Source: CAZSMK01 sp964608095
Lineage (GTDB): Bacteria; Sumerlaeota; Sumerlaeia; MWCT01; JAGHBZ01
DNA: 64,000 nucleotides
Reading direction: 5' to 3'
Assembly: GCA_964608095.1 (NCBI GenBank)
Contig: CAZSMK010000101.1
Location: 1 to 64,000, forward strand
The position numbers and the translations under genes are program-made. Under the pieces are notes generated by a model, which worked only from the letters and a program-made list of their open reading frames with translations, was not told where the DNA came from and searched no databases. Positions 7,775 through 17,051 of the stretch are shown here, in pieces (positions within the stretch are counted from its first letter, which is position 1; each line of letters opens with the position of its first letter).

Positions 7775-10048
7775 TTATGGTGTATGCTCAGTATAGATAC
7801 CTTTTTGTTGTATCTCGTGAGGGAGTTTAGCGGAAAATTCTTGCAGGTTTGAAATCAACCGTTCTTTCTCTGCATCGTTTAGTGCGAAAAAGCCCATTTG
7901 TGTATCCCCGAACACAACATTTCTGGGGACTTCCCATTCCCCCACCTTTGTCCATTGCTCTGGAATGCGGCGTACTACCTGCCCCCATTCAATTTGCAAA
8001 ATAGAAAATACAGCACCTTCTTCTTTACACCACATATATAAATCCGCCGCTGTGTAGCCCTGTTCTTGCATACGATACTTCAAAGGTTTAAGACTACCCA
8101 ATCCATAAAGATCCAGAATGTATGCGTCAGAATAATAAGCCGCCATCCCAATATCGTTCAAAAGAACTGTCTCGTCATTATAATATTGCCTTATAAATTC
8201 TGCTGGCAAGTAATGCTCTAAATACCTATCGCGCATTGCTTGGGGTGTCTCGATTATGGACATTACACTGCGGTCGAACAAAAAAAGCAGTGCTAAGACT
8301 GGAACAACTATGCACACAATTATAACCGGTCGCCAAAAGAGTTCAGATATTCTAAATCGCGCATTGACAAGAAACTTATAATATTTGCTCAGGATTAATA
8401 TAACGAGCACCGATAGCGCCAGAGCAAACAGAGACCAGCGATATAATGAAGAAATAGTAGATCTATTGATGTTATAGCGCAGCACTAAAGAAAGAAGTGA
8501 GAGCAGAGAAAACATCCATAGTGCAACAATACCTGAATTAATGTGTACACCTTTTGTTTCAGACTCTTTTCTCTCAAGAACCAGACGGTCATAAACCATC
8601 CAGATACCGACAAGGAATCCAACGGTGAGTATATATAGTTCATGGCGATAGTAAAGAAATGGTGAAAGTATATTAATTCGTGCATAAATCATATAGATGA
8701 CTAAAAACGCCAGAAACAAATACACCATAAGAATATTATGCGCCATTGCCACTCCGAGAGAATCTGTATTTTGCTTTTCACTCTTAAACATCCCATAGAA
8801 AATAAAGATCAGTCCGGTTAGACCAAGGGCAATCACCGTCTTTGATTCATACCATAATGGCCAACCTCTCCAGCTTTGCCAGTGAGGCTGCAAGTCAAAC
8901 GAAAGCAAAACGAAGGAGAAGAAAGGGATACAAAAAGGGAGCATCCAAATGAAAACTGTTTTCAGAGTTACGGGCAGCTTCAAGGCTTTCAATTGTTGTG
9001 TTAGAGAATCAAAATAATGTGTAAATGGCGGTATGATTACACATAAGCCCAATGCAACTAAGTATGCCTCATAACGATAAAACCAGCCATGGTGTGCAAA
9101 ACGAGTGTGGAGTAAGGAAACCGCTGTAAACATAAGCAGCATCAGTTGTTTATCATTCCACAATCCCCAACCTTTTACCAAGCCCTTGATAAACATTGGA
9201 ATACTAATTATAATCAGCAACGAAAGATGTGGAGCGCGTATCAATTTGATTTGCTGGTAGAGAAAGGTATCTGAAACTATATTGTAGAAATCAACGGGAG
9301 AAAAGATTCTTGTTAGGTTCCCTTTTATAAGAATAGGATTAGGCAACCAGTGCCAGCCATTATTAAGAGAAATCAAGCCATATATCATCGGAAGCAGCAA
9401 AGATAACAACGCTATAGTAAATGCAAAGAGAAATCTCTTCCTCATTAAATATAAAAAAAAGACCACCAGTAGTACAAAAACACCTTCATATCTGATAGTA
9501 ACAAGGAATGGGCTCAACAAAAGCAGGCATCTTTTATATGGTAGCCGTTTTTGTTTTTCACTTAGAGACATCTCGTGAGACGCACAATATACAAAGCCAA
9601 AGACAATAATCGCCTGAAAAATATGTTCTTGTCCCGAGAAAATCAAGGCTGGTAATGGAATGAAAAGAAGTAGAATAAGAATGAAAAGAGTAAAAAGGAA
9701 AAGATTATTAATATCAGGTTTTGTACATTTAGACACTAACATCAGAAAGACGACAGCACCAATGACATTAAGCAAAAAGGGGACTATTGTTATCACGCCT
9801 GTCACTTTAAAAACCAAAGAGAGGAGAAATGTCCAGAGGGGTGATGATGAGACAGAAGAAAACTCGTTACTGTTTACGCCCCACACACCAAGTTGAGAAA
9901 AATTCTTCGCTGTTTCTAAGTGAATATAAACATCATCAAGCGCATACATGAATATTCCGTTATTCTGAATGTAGGAAATAAGGAAGGTAATCACAATAAT
10001 TAACGCAAGGATGATGTATGGTACAAATATAATCCTTTTATGATTCAT
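7775..10048 (-). CDS. GT-C type membrane glycosyltransferase-like protein
   Basis: This polytopic protein of 757 residues has roughly a dozen or more membrane helices and a soluble C-terminal tail of about 150 residues. The first large loop contains a double-aspartate motif, ALDDVYIHLETAKN, followed by SSSPLWTFLLSL. This is the layout of GT-C transferases of the arabinofuranosyl- or mannosyltransferase type, which use polyprenyl-phosphate sugars on the outer face of the membrane. The tail (HYLPAEFIRQYYNDE, then LDLYGLGSLKP) resembles the C-terminal domain of such proteins. It has no ribosome binding site of note and stands alone, and its codons are AT-richer than those of its neighbours. Donor and acceptor are unknown. 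Confidence 0.7.
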   Translation of the reverse strand: MNHKRIIFVPYIILALIIVITFLISYIQNNGIFMYALDDVYIHLETAKNFSQLGVWGVNSNEFSSVSSSPLWTFLLSLVFKVTGVITIVPFLLNVIGAVVFLMLVSKCTKPDINNLFLFTLFILILLLFIPLPALIFSGQEHIFQAIIVFGFVYCASHEMSLSEKQKRLPYKRCLLLLSPFLVTIRYEGVFVLLVVFFLYLMRKRFLFAFTIALLSLLLPMIYGLISLNNGWHWLPNPILIKGNLTRIFSPVDFYNIVSDTFLYQQIKLIRAPHLSLLIIISIPMFIKGLVKGWGLWNDKQLMLLMFTAVSLLHTRFAHHGWFYRYEAYLVALGLCVIIPPFTHYFDSLTQQLKALKLPVTLKTVFIWMLPFCIPFFSFVLLSFDLQPHWQSWRGWPLWYESKTVIALGLTGLIFIFYGMFKSEKQNTDSLGVAMAHNILMVYLFLAFLVIYMIYARINILSPFLYYRHELYILTVGFLVGIWMVYDRLVLERKESETKGVHINSGIVALWMFSLLSLLSLVLRYNINRSTISSLYRWSLFALALSVLVILILSKYYKFLVNARFRISELFWRPVIIVCIVVPVLALLFLFDRSVMSIIETPQAMRDRYLEHYLPAEFIRQYYNDETVLLNDIGMAAYYSDAYILDLYGLGSLKPLKYRMQEQGYTAADLYMWCKEEGAVFSILQIEWGQVVRRIPEQWTKVGEWEVPRNVVFGDTQMGFFALNDAEKERLISNLQEFSAKLPHEIQQKGIYTEHTP

Positions 10049-10672
10049 AGTGGGGAACCATTATTATCACAGGGATGATGAAGGAATCTTTATGTATGCG
10101 ACCTTCCAAATAGTTAATCTTAGTTTAAGATTGGTTATAATACCATTAAAAGTATGTGAAATGCTTCAAACAAAGTAAGACAAATTGAGTTTCTACCCTT
10201 TGTATAGACCGAAATCAAGGCAAAATAAGGTTGAGCTCCTGAGGTTTAAAAAAGGGGAGGGGGGAAATCTTTTTCAAAAGGTATCCCCACTCCCAGCCGA
10301 CCTTATACCTTCATATCCTGTTCATCTCGTTAGCACCACCCCCTGGACATGATGCAAAAAACAGGCGCCACATTACATTTTATGCCATTCGGACCTCTGG
10401 ACGAAATGTTTTCCTTCACGTATGGCAAAGTTTTGTAGTAGATCAACGGGATGAACACAGCTCTTACGATTTGCGCGATAGGAAAGTTGCGTGTGCAGGA
10501 GTGCACTGGTTCAACAGGGAGGATCAGTTTGTATATACGCCTGATTGGAAAATTTGGCATCTGGACTATGAAGAATGTATGGCAGCTATTGAAGTACGCA
10601 TAAATTTTTCGTTGGACTTGTCTAATTACTTTGTTTATCATCATTTACCATCAACTACAAAGGGAGGAAAAA
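10049..10672. other. Intergenic stretch with a possible gene remnant
   Basis: About 620 bp lie between divergent genes. In one plus frame, roughly 10,321-10,680 reads open without an ATG start and gives a Trp-, Asp- and Tyr-rich peptide (for example HVWQSFVVDQRDEHSSYD and TPDWKIWHLDYEE) that looks more like decayed coding sequence than noise. I recognise no family. The overlapping leftward frame at 10,330-10,644 is less convincing. No promoter boxes stand out. Confidence 0.3.
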
Positions 10673-12301
10673 ATGAGGGGTAAAATAGTAATAATAATTA
10701 TGATAGCGCTGGTGGCAACTACATGGGCGTTGCGCGATACACGCGTAAAAAGCCTGTACGTCAACACTGACGAAAATACAAGCGAGTTTCAAATCACAGA
10801 ATCATGGCTGAACAAAGTCAATAACCTTACCCGTAAACCATCACACGCAATAACAGTCGGCTCGAATGAATGTGATTACACGTCTGTCAATGATGCAGTA
10901 AACGCAGCCTCTGCCGGTGACACAATCCTGATATATCCGGGAACGTACGCCGAACAAATCAATATAAACAAGAGCGATATCGCGCTTGTCGGAATAGATA
11001 GATACAAGTGTTTAATTAAGGGTAAATCTCCTGATATTCATCTTATTCAAATTTATAGCAGAAGTAGCGCTATTTCAAACATAACCATTGCAAATCTTAC
11101 CGTTGATAACGATTTGACATGGGGAGAAAATGGCACTATAGCACAAGAAGCTATTGCCGTAGGGCACCCCGACGCAAAGGCTAATGCCGTAACTGATGTT
11201 GTTATACGTGACTGTGACCTTGAGGGTTATCAAGATACTACGTTCGTATATCCAAATAGCTCGGCAAAATTTATAAATTGCAAAATTACGGGCGGTTTCG
11301 ACATTGGTTCTACATGGGCATCGACCGCGTATTATATCAATTGTGAGTTCTATAATAAACACAATCCAATGAGTGGATGTCTATACGTCAACGGGACTGT
11401 TCATTGTTATAATTGCCAGTTTTACTCCGAGTATACCGGGACTCCTTCATCAGCTGTACGTATGGTGTCAGTGGACAGCACTTTATATTTTATGGGAAAT
11501 CAAATGGACGGTAATTTTACGGAAGATGTGAGATTTTTCGTTCCGGGCGGGACGGCTTATCTTGGCGGAAATTATTTAGCCAATCCATCGGCAACCTGTT
11601 CTATCGCTTCAACTTCCATGGTAACCAGTTCTATAAATTGTGGTGGGAGTTTCGATGCTTCGGGTGCGGCAGAGATTGGCGGTGATATAACCATTCATGG
11701 CGAGTTTATAATGGACTCTGATCACGGCTCAGCGCAAGCCACGATTACACAAAATACAGCAACCGATAATGAAGATGTCCTGACGCTCAATGCTCACGTT
11801 ACCGAGGGAGCCACGTGGGGCGCGGATGCGCTTTTCATCAAACAAGAAGGCATCGGTGCGGGGGCGACCTGCAAGGGCAATGCAATCCGCTACGACCTTA
11901 AAGAGTACGGCGGAAGGCAACGTACTCGATTCAAGGTTGATAAAGACGGCGATGTGTATCTGTACGATTCGAATGGCGCCGAAAAGGTGGAGATGCTCAC
12001 GGCAAGCGGGAATGTAAATTCTGCTGGTATAATTAATAGTGATGGAGGTTATAAGGTCGATGGGTCGGCGGTTGTCAGCGGTGATGGAGAGCATATCATG
12101 AAGGTGTATGGTGCGGGGACCATACCAGCGGCGAGCGCGAGTCATTACGGTAAGGTCATCGTTGAACAGCAAACGAGCGGACATGATCGCCTCCTTATCT
12201 GTCTCAGGAGATGGAACGGCTCGGGGTATGATTATGCTTGGGCGGCGATGCCTGCGATATGGACAGATAGTTCTCAAGAAACAGAGGGGCACGAAGGATG
12301 A
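10673..12301 (+). CDS. Exported pectinesterase-like beta-helix protein with fibre-like tail
   Basis: The ATG at 10673 has an excellent ribosome binding site (AAAGGGAGGAAA) and opens a signal peptide. Residues about 60-330 form a right-handed beta helix of pectin methylesterase type: a starting strand DYTSVNDAVNAASAGDTILI, the motif GYQDTTFVY (pectinesterases have GYQDTLY), then GGFDIGS where the family has DFIFG. The catalytic Asp equivalents are therefore kept, but the final Arg motif (LGRPW) is not seen, so esterase activity is uncertain. Residues about 340-540 are unlike pectinesterases. They read like a repetitive phage tail fibre or adhesin tail (GGDITIHGEF, VDKDGDVYLYDSNGAEKV). An inference is a surface adhesin or esterase tethered by a fibre-like stalk. 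Confidence 0.65.
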   Translation: MRGKIVIIIMIALVATTWALRDTRVKSLYVNTDENTSEFQITESWLNKVNNLTRKPSHAITVGSNECDYTSVNDAVNAASAGDTILIYPGTYAEQININKSDIALVGIDRYKCLIKGKSPDIHLIQIYSRSSAISNITIANLTVDNDLTWGENGTIAQEAIAVGHPDAKANAVTDVVIRDCDLEGYQDTTFVYPNSSAKFINCKITGGFDIGSTWASTAYYINCEFYNKHNPMSGCLYVNGTVHCYNCQFYSEYTGTPSSAVRMVSVDSTLYFMGNQMDGNFTEDVRFFVPGGTAYLGGNYLANPSATCSIASTSMVTSSINCGGSFDASGAAEIGGDITIHGEFIMDSDHGSAQATITQNTATDNEDVLTLNAHVTEGATWGADALFIKQEGIGAGATCKGNAIRYDLKEYGGRQRTRFKVDKDGDVYLYDSNGAEKVEMLTASGNVNSAGIINSDGGYKVDGSAVVSGDGEHIMKVYGAGTIPAASASHYGKVIVEQQTSGHDRLLICLRRWNGSGYDYAWAAMPAIWTDSSQETEGHEG

Positions 12302-12391
12302 ATTGTATACCTGTGTGCGGAAATTTACAGAGCCCTACTATGCGTATGTCGGGGCTGAAGTTCCTATAACTGTTTCATAACAGGAATGATT

Positions 12392-12439
12392 AAATGCCAG
12401 ATTAGCGACCGTTTAAAGACGGTTTAAAACAGGCATTTT
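12392..12439. terminator. Stem-loop between convergent genes
   Basis: AAATGCC pairs with GGCATTT, enclosing a second inverted repeat ACCGT/ACGGT. A TTTT run ends the right arm. It lies 90 bp after the beta-helix gene and before the end of the leftward acyltransferase gene, so it can serve as a terminator. Confidence 0.5.
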
Positions 12440-12502
12440 ACATATTCTTGTCCTCTCTGACGCCGCAAGGTTATCCCCATTATTTGCCCGTATCGTGATC
12501 GC

Positions 12503-13960
12503 TCACGTACGCCAGAATATTTTTCTGCGCGTGCAAAAGCTGACGGCAAGGGCGAGAAGGAGCGTCTTTATAAGTCCGAGAAATGCGCCGGGCCATGGCG
12601 TCGAAAATATAGTGTTTAATACCTGGTTGAGTCCGGTCAAAACAAGGACAGCCAGTACCAGGTTCTGGATACCCGCATAGGCAATCATGGGATTCTGACC
12701 GTTATCCACCAACAGGCTTAGCCAGCGCTTCTTGTTGAGTATATCAATAATAATGGTGAAGGCAATGAGCAAGAAGATCGCCAATCCGGTGGTTACGAAA
12801 AAGTAGCTGAACGTGGCATGATCTTTTTTTATCCCGCCCTCAAACGGTTCGAAGAGAAGCCCGAACACAAGCCAGTATACTCCCCAGAGATAAAGGTTAT
12901 GCAGGAATCGTTGCGTGCTCGTGGTAGGTTTCATCACCAGAAGAAATCCAAGCCCGCACAGCAGGAAAGAGACATAATATGTCCCCGGAATCCATCGCCC
13001 TTTCAGTCCACAGAGGAGAAATACATTGAACACAACCATAAGGAGCGTAATAGCGATTAAGCGGTCGGTTCCCCACGTTTTTTTTGCAGGGACATCTTCG
13101 GACGTCGTCGTCATCCACCTGAGAATCAGGTCGCCGATGATAGTTCCAGGGACTACGATAAAAAGATACTTCAGGTATTCCAATTTACAGAGCCAGGGAA
13201 GGGGTGAATAGTTCCACACTTCGCTCCCCCACCCTTCAACTGTCGAGGAGAGCCGAAGCCCCAAAAGCAACCCGAGAAAACCAAGCCGCAGCAGGATATT
13301 ATTTTGAGATACAAGCCAGATGAGTGAACCCGCGACCACGGTATTTGCAAGCACCATGATGATAATGTCACTGCGGTAAAGAGAAAAGCCGGTTCCATCG
13401 GGAAACGTGAGTGTCGCAAGGAGCACGATCATCCCGAGCCAGCCGGCGCCCTTTATTGACCACGACAGAGCGGGCGAAAACGTTCGCGGCAGGCGCATAT
13501 ACATGGGAAAGAGGAGCGCGAACCCCAGAAGCGCGGTCAGCCACGTCGAGGTGGTCGGATTATTACTCATTACCCACGGGCGAACCTGTTGATACACGAT
13601 ACCGAACGCGGCGAGCAGAATACCTCGTTCGAAAATGTAGCGCACAGTCTTCCAGGTAGGATATCCTTTTTTAATTCTTCTGGACAATGCGAGAGGGATA
13701 GCGGCGCCCATTGCGAATAGGAAAAAGGGAAACACAAGATCAACCCATGTGATACCCGGAATAGAAGGATCGAACACATGATCAGGAGGCGGAACCTGCG
13801 CATGATACATCCAGCTCGGCAGAACTCCCCACGGGACATAACCGGAAAGCGCCATGGTCAAAATCGCCACTCCACGAAGCGCGTCCAGACCAAACGCCCT
13901 TCTCTGACCCGTCTTTTTATCGGCGAAGTGCTCCTGGCTTACCGCGGTATCGGTCGTCAT
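12503..13960 (-). CDS. DUF5009/HGSNAT-like membrane acyltransferase
   Basis: This protein of 485 residues has about 11-12 membrane helices. It begins with the pattern of the heparan-alpha-glucosaminide N-acetyltransferase/NagX/DUF5009 group: LDALRGVAILTMALSG, then WMYHAQVPPP with the conserved His, then WVDLVFPFFLFAMGAAIPL. The family moves acetyl groups from acetyl-CoA across the membrane onto amino sugars or glycans, or takes part in related glycan uptake. The start at 13960 follows GAGAGGAGAG. The gene is monocistronic and convergent with the beta-helix gene. A role in polysaccharide use fits the many glycan-active genes here, but its substrate is not shown. Confidence 0.75.
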   Translation of the reverse strand: MTTDTAVSQEHFADKKTGQRRAFGLDALRGVAILTMALSGYVPWGVLPSWMYHAQVPPPDHVFDPSIPGITWVDLVFPFFLFAMGAAIPLALSRRIKKGYPTWKTVRYIFERGILLAAFGIVYQQVRPWVMSNNPTTSTWLTALLGFALLFPMYMRLPRTFSPALSWSIKGAGWLGMIVLLATLTFPDGTGFSLYRSDIIIMVLANTVVAGSLIWLVSQNNILLRLGFLGLLLGLRLSSTVEGWGSEVWNYSPLPWLCKLEYLKYLFIVVPGTIIGDLILRWMTTTSEDVPAKKTWGTDRLIAITLLMVVFNVFLLCGLKGRWIPGTYYVSFLLCGLGFLLVMKPTTSTQRFLHNLYLWGVYWLVFGLLFEPFEGGIKKDHATFSYFFVTTGLAIFLLIAFTIIIDILNKKRWLSLLVDNGQNPMIAYAGIQNLVLAVLVLTGLNQVLNTIFSTPWPGAFLGLIKTLLLALAVSFCTRRKIFWRT

Positions 13961-14067
13961 CTCACACTCTCCTCTCTTTCAACACGTTCAATTATTATGG
14001 TAGAATCAATAAATAGCATGAATTCAACACTTTATGCGCTTGCCTTAAATGGAATCAAGCATAAAGC

Positions 14068-14124
14068 GAGACCCGGTGTCGTACGCTTATGTTCATTCGG
14101 GGAAAGATATGAGGCGCGGGTCTC
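14068..14124. other. Long-loop inverted repeat GAGACCCG/CGGGTCTC
   Basis: Eight bases pair perfectly across a loop of about 40 bases, between the divergent genes at 13,960 and 14,302 and upstream of the promoter at 14,181. This could be an operator or a folded leader, but it may be chance. The rest of the 340-bp gap shows only that promoter. Confidence 0.3.
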
Positions 14125-14180
14125 TTGCAGCGAAGGTATATAAGAAATGACAATGCCTGTGCGGATTACGGTAATGATTC

Positions 14181-14209
14181 TTGACAGGTAACTGATCTCA
14201 ATCTAATTT
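14181..14209 (+). promoter_or_regulatory. Promoter TTGACA-17-TAATTT
   Basis: A perfect -35 box, 17-bp spacer and a -10 box matching four of six consensus bases lie about 90 bp upstream of the ATG at 14302. This is the clearest housekeeping promoter on the plus strand in this part of the window. Confidence 0.55.
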
Positions 14210-14301
14210 TGTCTCGTATATCAGGCATGGTCAACGAATCGTTTCAGTAAAGGCAGACGTTCGGGTTGTCGAGAAAAAACCTATCGTGGAGGGGTATAAG
14301 A

Positions 14302-16752
14302 ATGGTTGAGGAAGAGTTTGAAAAAAAGGGAAAGAGAATCTCGCCGCGAGACGAGATTCTTCGGGATCAATCCGCGTTTATCAGTTTCGTCAGAACTTTT
14401 ATCGAGGGGAATTATTTTTATATCATAAGCGCGGTGCTCATGATGCTCGGGTGTTTTCTCCTCATGCGTTCCGACGTCATCCGCGGGACGGTGTTCATCC
14501 GCACGCTCAAAACGCTCCTGATTTTACAGGGATATGAACTGCTCGTTATCCTCACCGCTATTGCGATTGTCAGGAAATTCAAGGTCATGGGCGACGCGTT
14601 CACGCTCCTTATCATTGAACTCGTACTCCTGCTCGACCCCACCTTCTTCAGCAATTCGTTCTTCACCATGCTGAGCATCGAAAGCACACTCGTGAATGTG
14701 GCGTGCTTTTTACTTGTGCCAGTGAAGTTGTTGATCTTGCAAAAGATGCTGCGATTCAGGCTGTCGGATTCGGCGTTCGGCGCATTTATGTTCGCCGCAA
14801 TCCTCGTCTACCTTGCAGAAGGTCCCCTCAACCTAATTGACCTTGCTATCTCAACACACAGTTACTTTTATCTCCTCGGCTTTATGCCGCTTGTATTCTG
14901 CTTTCTCCTGCCACCAGTCAGGGAGATGGTGAAGATTAGGGACACAGCGGGGGGTTACGTCACAGAACGACAACGTACCTGGCTGCCCGGATTCCTCCTT
15001 ATTATTCCCCTTTTTATTATCGTGTCCCACTATATAGAGAGTTCGCAGGTATATGGAATTCGATTATACTGGCCCTATGCGGCGCCGATAATGCTCGGGT
15101 GTGCAGTACTCGTAACAAAAAATATCAAGGAAGAAAAGGCGCTTGAATATATTATTGTGATCGACCTGTTCTGCGCGGTATCGCTCCTCCTTTCCTGGGG
15201 CTCTGTTACATCTTTTCTCAAAGAAGGTTTTGTATCGATAAAAACAGCAGGTCATGTAGGGGGCGAGCTTCCGCCGCGGTTTGTCTCTTCGAACATCACC
15301 CTGATTTTGTGTGCAGTCGCCGTAATCATCGTTTATGGGTACTATGCAATTCGACTGAAATTCAAGCCGGCGCTCTATCGAATCGTGGCAATAGGTGTGC
15401 TCGGATTGATTTACCTGATCGGAACAACGGGTCTTATACAAGCAAGCGTTGGATTTATCGGAGACATAATCGGTTCTGTGTTTTCCTGGATGGGAAACAA
15501 TCCCATAATTATCTGGGGCTTAATAGGAGCAGGACTGCTCGCCCTATCTGTCAAATTTCCCAATATATATACCTGGTTTGTCTTCGGAATATATACCCTG
15601 ATTGTAATTTTTCTGAAACTCGATATCGAACATGTCGCGTATATTCCCGAAGCGGTTCAGGTCGGGTTTTTATTCCTCATGCTGCTGTATCATAAATTCG
15701 GGGATAAAGAAAACAATCGTTATGTGGCAGCAACTTGCGTGGTATTAGTCGGGCTTGGACGATATTTTTTCGCCCCCGAACTGTGGAAAGGTCTCGTCGT
15801 CACCGTAGAGGTTCTTGGATTTCTTGGCGCCGGGATATGGTTCAAGCAACGCGGTTACGTTGTTCTGGGATTCCTTCAAGGTATTGTTTTCTTGCTCGGG
15901 CTTGGCATCCAGTTCCATGAAGCGTTTGATCCCGCCTTAATGGCGCTTACTGCAGGAATTATCATTTTCGTCCTCGGTATCCTGCTCAGCTTCAACAAGA
16001 AAGCGATCCTCGACAAGTTCGAACGCTGGGCTGCGTCAACCAGCGTAGCGGGAATGCACAAAGCACCGTCGCCCGATTTGGCCGAATCGGAGCTCGAAGA
16101 GGTTGAATACACGGAAAAAGCAGCGGCGGAGGTCGAAGAAACAATCGCGCAAAAAGAATTCGAGGACAAGATTTTTCAGCCCGCTGAAAAATCGGTTGAA
16201 GATGCAAAACAAGAGCAGGAAGAGTATGAACCGACGGTTGACGCCGGCCGAGAGGATGTTGAAGTGAAACAAAGAACCGAAACGGAGCAACCACCGGTAG
16301 AAGAACAGGTCAGTGTTTATGAAAAGAAACCGCAGCGTGAGAGTATCGTAGAACGGCTGGAATCTCTCTTTATCACTGACGAGAGGTATGGAATCTTTCT
16401 GGCGAAAGACCTCGAGTCCGCACAGCGCGATGCTATCGTTTCGAAGATTAAGCTTAAACCAGACGAAGAATTAGTCGTCAGTATCAGCCAGAAGAAAAAA
16501 CCTGAAGCATGGCTTGTGCTGCTTACGAACACGCGCGTTCTTTTTAAACAGATCCTGGGAACACGCATTTTCGCCATCTATTACGACCAGATATTCAAGG
16601 TAACAAAAAGCACAAATACGGTACTCCTCACGGGCTTCAGTGAACAGATATACGCGTGCCCATGCCAGACCGGAAAACAGGCGAAGTTTTTGCAGAACGG
16701 TTTGATGATGTTGGTCGGAGAGGTCCAACACCGGCTGGAACGGGAAGCATAA
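14302..16752 (+). CDS. Large polytopic membrane protein with C-terminal PH-like domain
   Basis: The first 550 residues hold about 16 hydrophobic helices with short loops and no recognised catalytic motif. A long acidic, low-complexity linker of about 130 residues follows, rich in Glu, Val and Lys (ESELEEVEYTEKAAAE and similar). The last 110 residues look like a bacterial PH-like domain of the YokE type (AWLVLLTNTRVLFKQ, then IYYDQIFKVTKSTNT), a fold that binds membranes or partners. The ATG at 14302 follows GGAGGGG, making it better than an upstream in-frame start at 14266. I do not know its function. The layout suggests a membrane sensor or scaffold with a cytosolic read-out domain. Confidence 0.6.
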   Translation: MVEEEFEKKGKRISPRDEILRDQSAFISFVRTFIEGNYFYIISAVLMMLGCFLLMRSDVIRGTVFIRTLKTLLILQGYELLVILTAIAIVRKFKVMGDAFTLLIIELVLLLDPTFFSNSFFTMLSIESTLVNVACFLLVPVKLLILQKMLRFRLSDSAFGAFMFAAILVYLAEGPLNLIDLAISTHSYFYLLGFMPLVFCFLLPPVREMVKIRDTAGGYVTERQRTWLPGFLLIIPLFIIVSHYIESSQVYGIRLYWPYAAPIMLGCAVLVTKNIKEEKALEYIIVIDLFCAVSLLLSWGSVTSFLKEGFVSIKTAGHVGGELPPRFVSSNITLILCAVAVIIVYGYYAIRLKFKPALYRIVAIGVLGLIYLIGTTGLIQASVGFIGDIIGSVFSWMGNNPIIIWGLIGAGLLALSVKFPNIYTWFVFGIYTLIVIFLKLDIEHVAYIPEAVQVGFLFLMLLYHKFGDKENNRYVAATCVVLVGLGRYFFAPELWKGLVVTVEVLGFLGAGIWFKQRGYVVLGFLQGIVFLLGLGIQFHEAFDPALMALTAGIIIFVLGILLSFNKKAILDKFERWAASTSVAGMHKAPSPDLAESELEEVEYTEKAAAEVEETIAQKEFEDKIFQPAEKSVEDAKQEQEEYEPTVDAGREDVEVKQRTETEQPPVEEQVSVYEKKPQRESIVERLESLFITDERYGIFLAKDLESAQRDAIVSKIKLKPDEELVVSISQKKKPEAWLVLLTNTRVLFKQILGTRIFAIYYDQIFKVTKSTNTVLLTGFSEQIYACPCQTGKQAKFLQNGLMMLVGEVQHRLEREA

Positions 16753-17051
16753 CCCATGACGAGCTGTTTTTACATCCCTCAATCAATCATTCTGGAACTC
16801 GACTTTTTCTATTGAGTTTTGTTATTCCAAAACTTTTCTTATAGCGACTATTCCACCTTTTTTAGGACCCTGCTTATCACGTCAGGCTCGGTTGTTCTGT
16901 TCATATCGAGGTCGAGAAAGACCAGAAAGATTTTCAGAGTATCTGAAGATTGGTTTATATGGATTTAAATGAGTGTATAAAAGAAGTCTTTTATTCTTTC
17001 ACTATTAATAACGTGAACGTGCGAATCTTGCAGGTTTCCTTCTAACCAAGA
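16753..17051. other. Gap between convergent genes
   Basis: About 300 bp separate the ends of two convergent genes. A weak AAAAGAA/TTCTTTT inverted repeat near 16,981-17,000 could help termination. I see nothing else. Confidence 0.4.

Noticed and set aside
12897..13659. Several overlapping frames on both strands inside the acyltransferase gene
   Set aside because: They are shadows of a well-supported membrane protein and carry no family signal.
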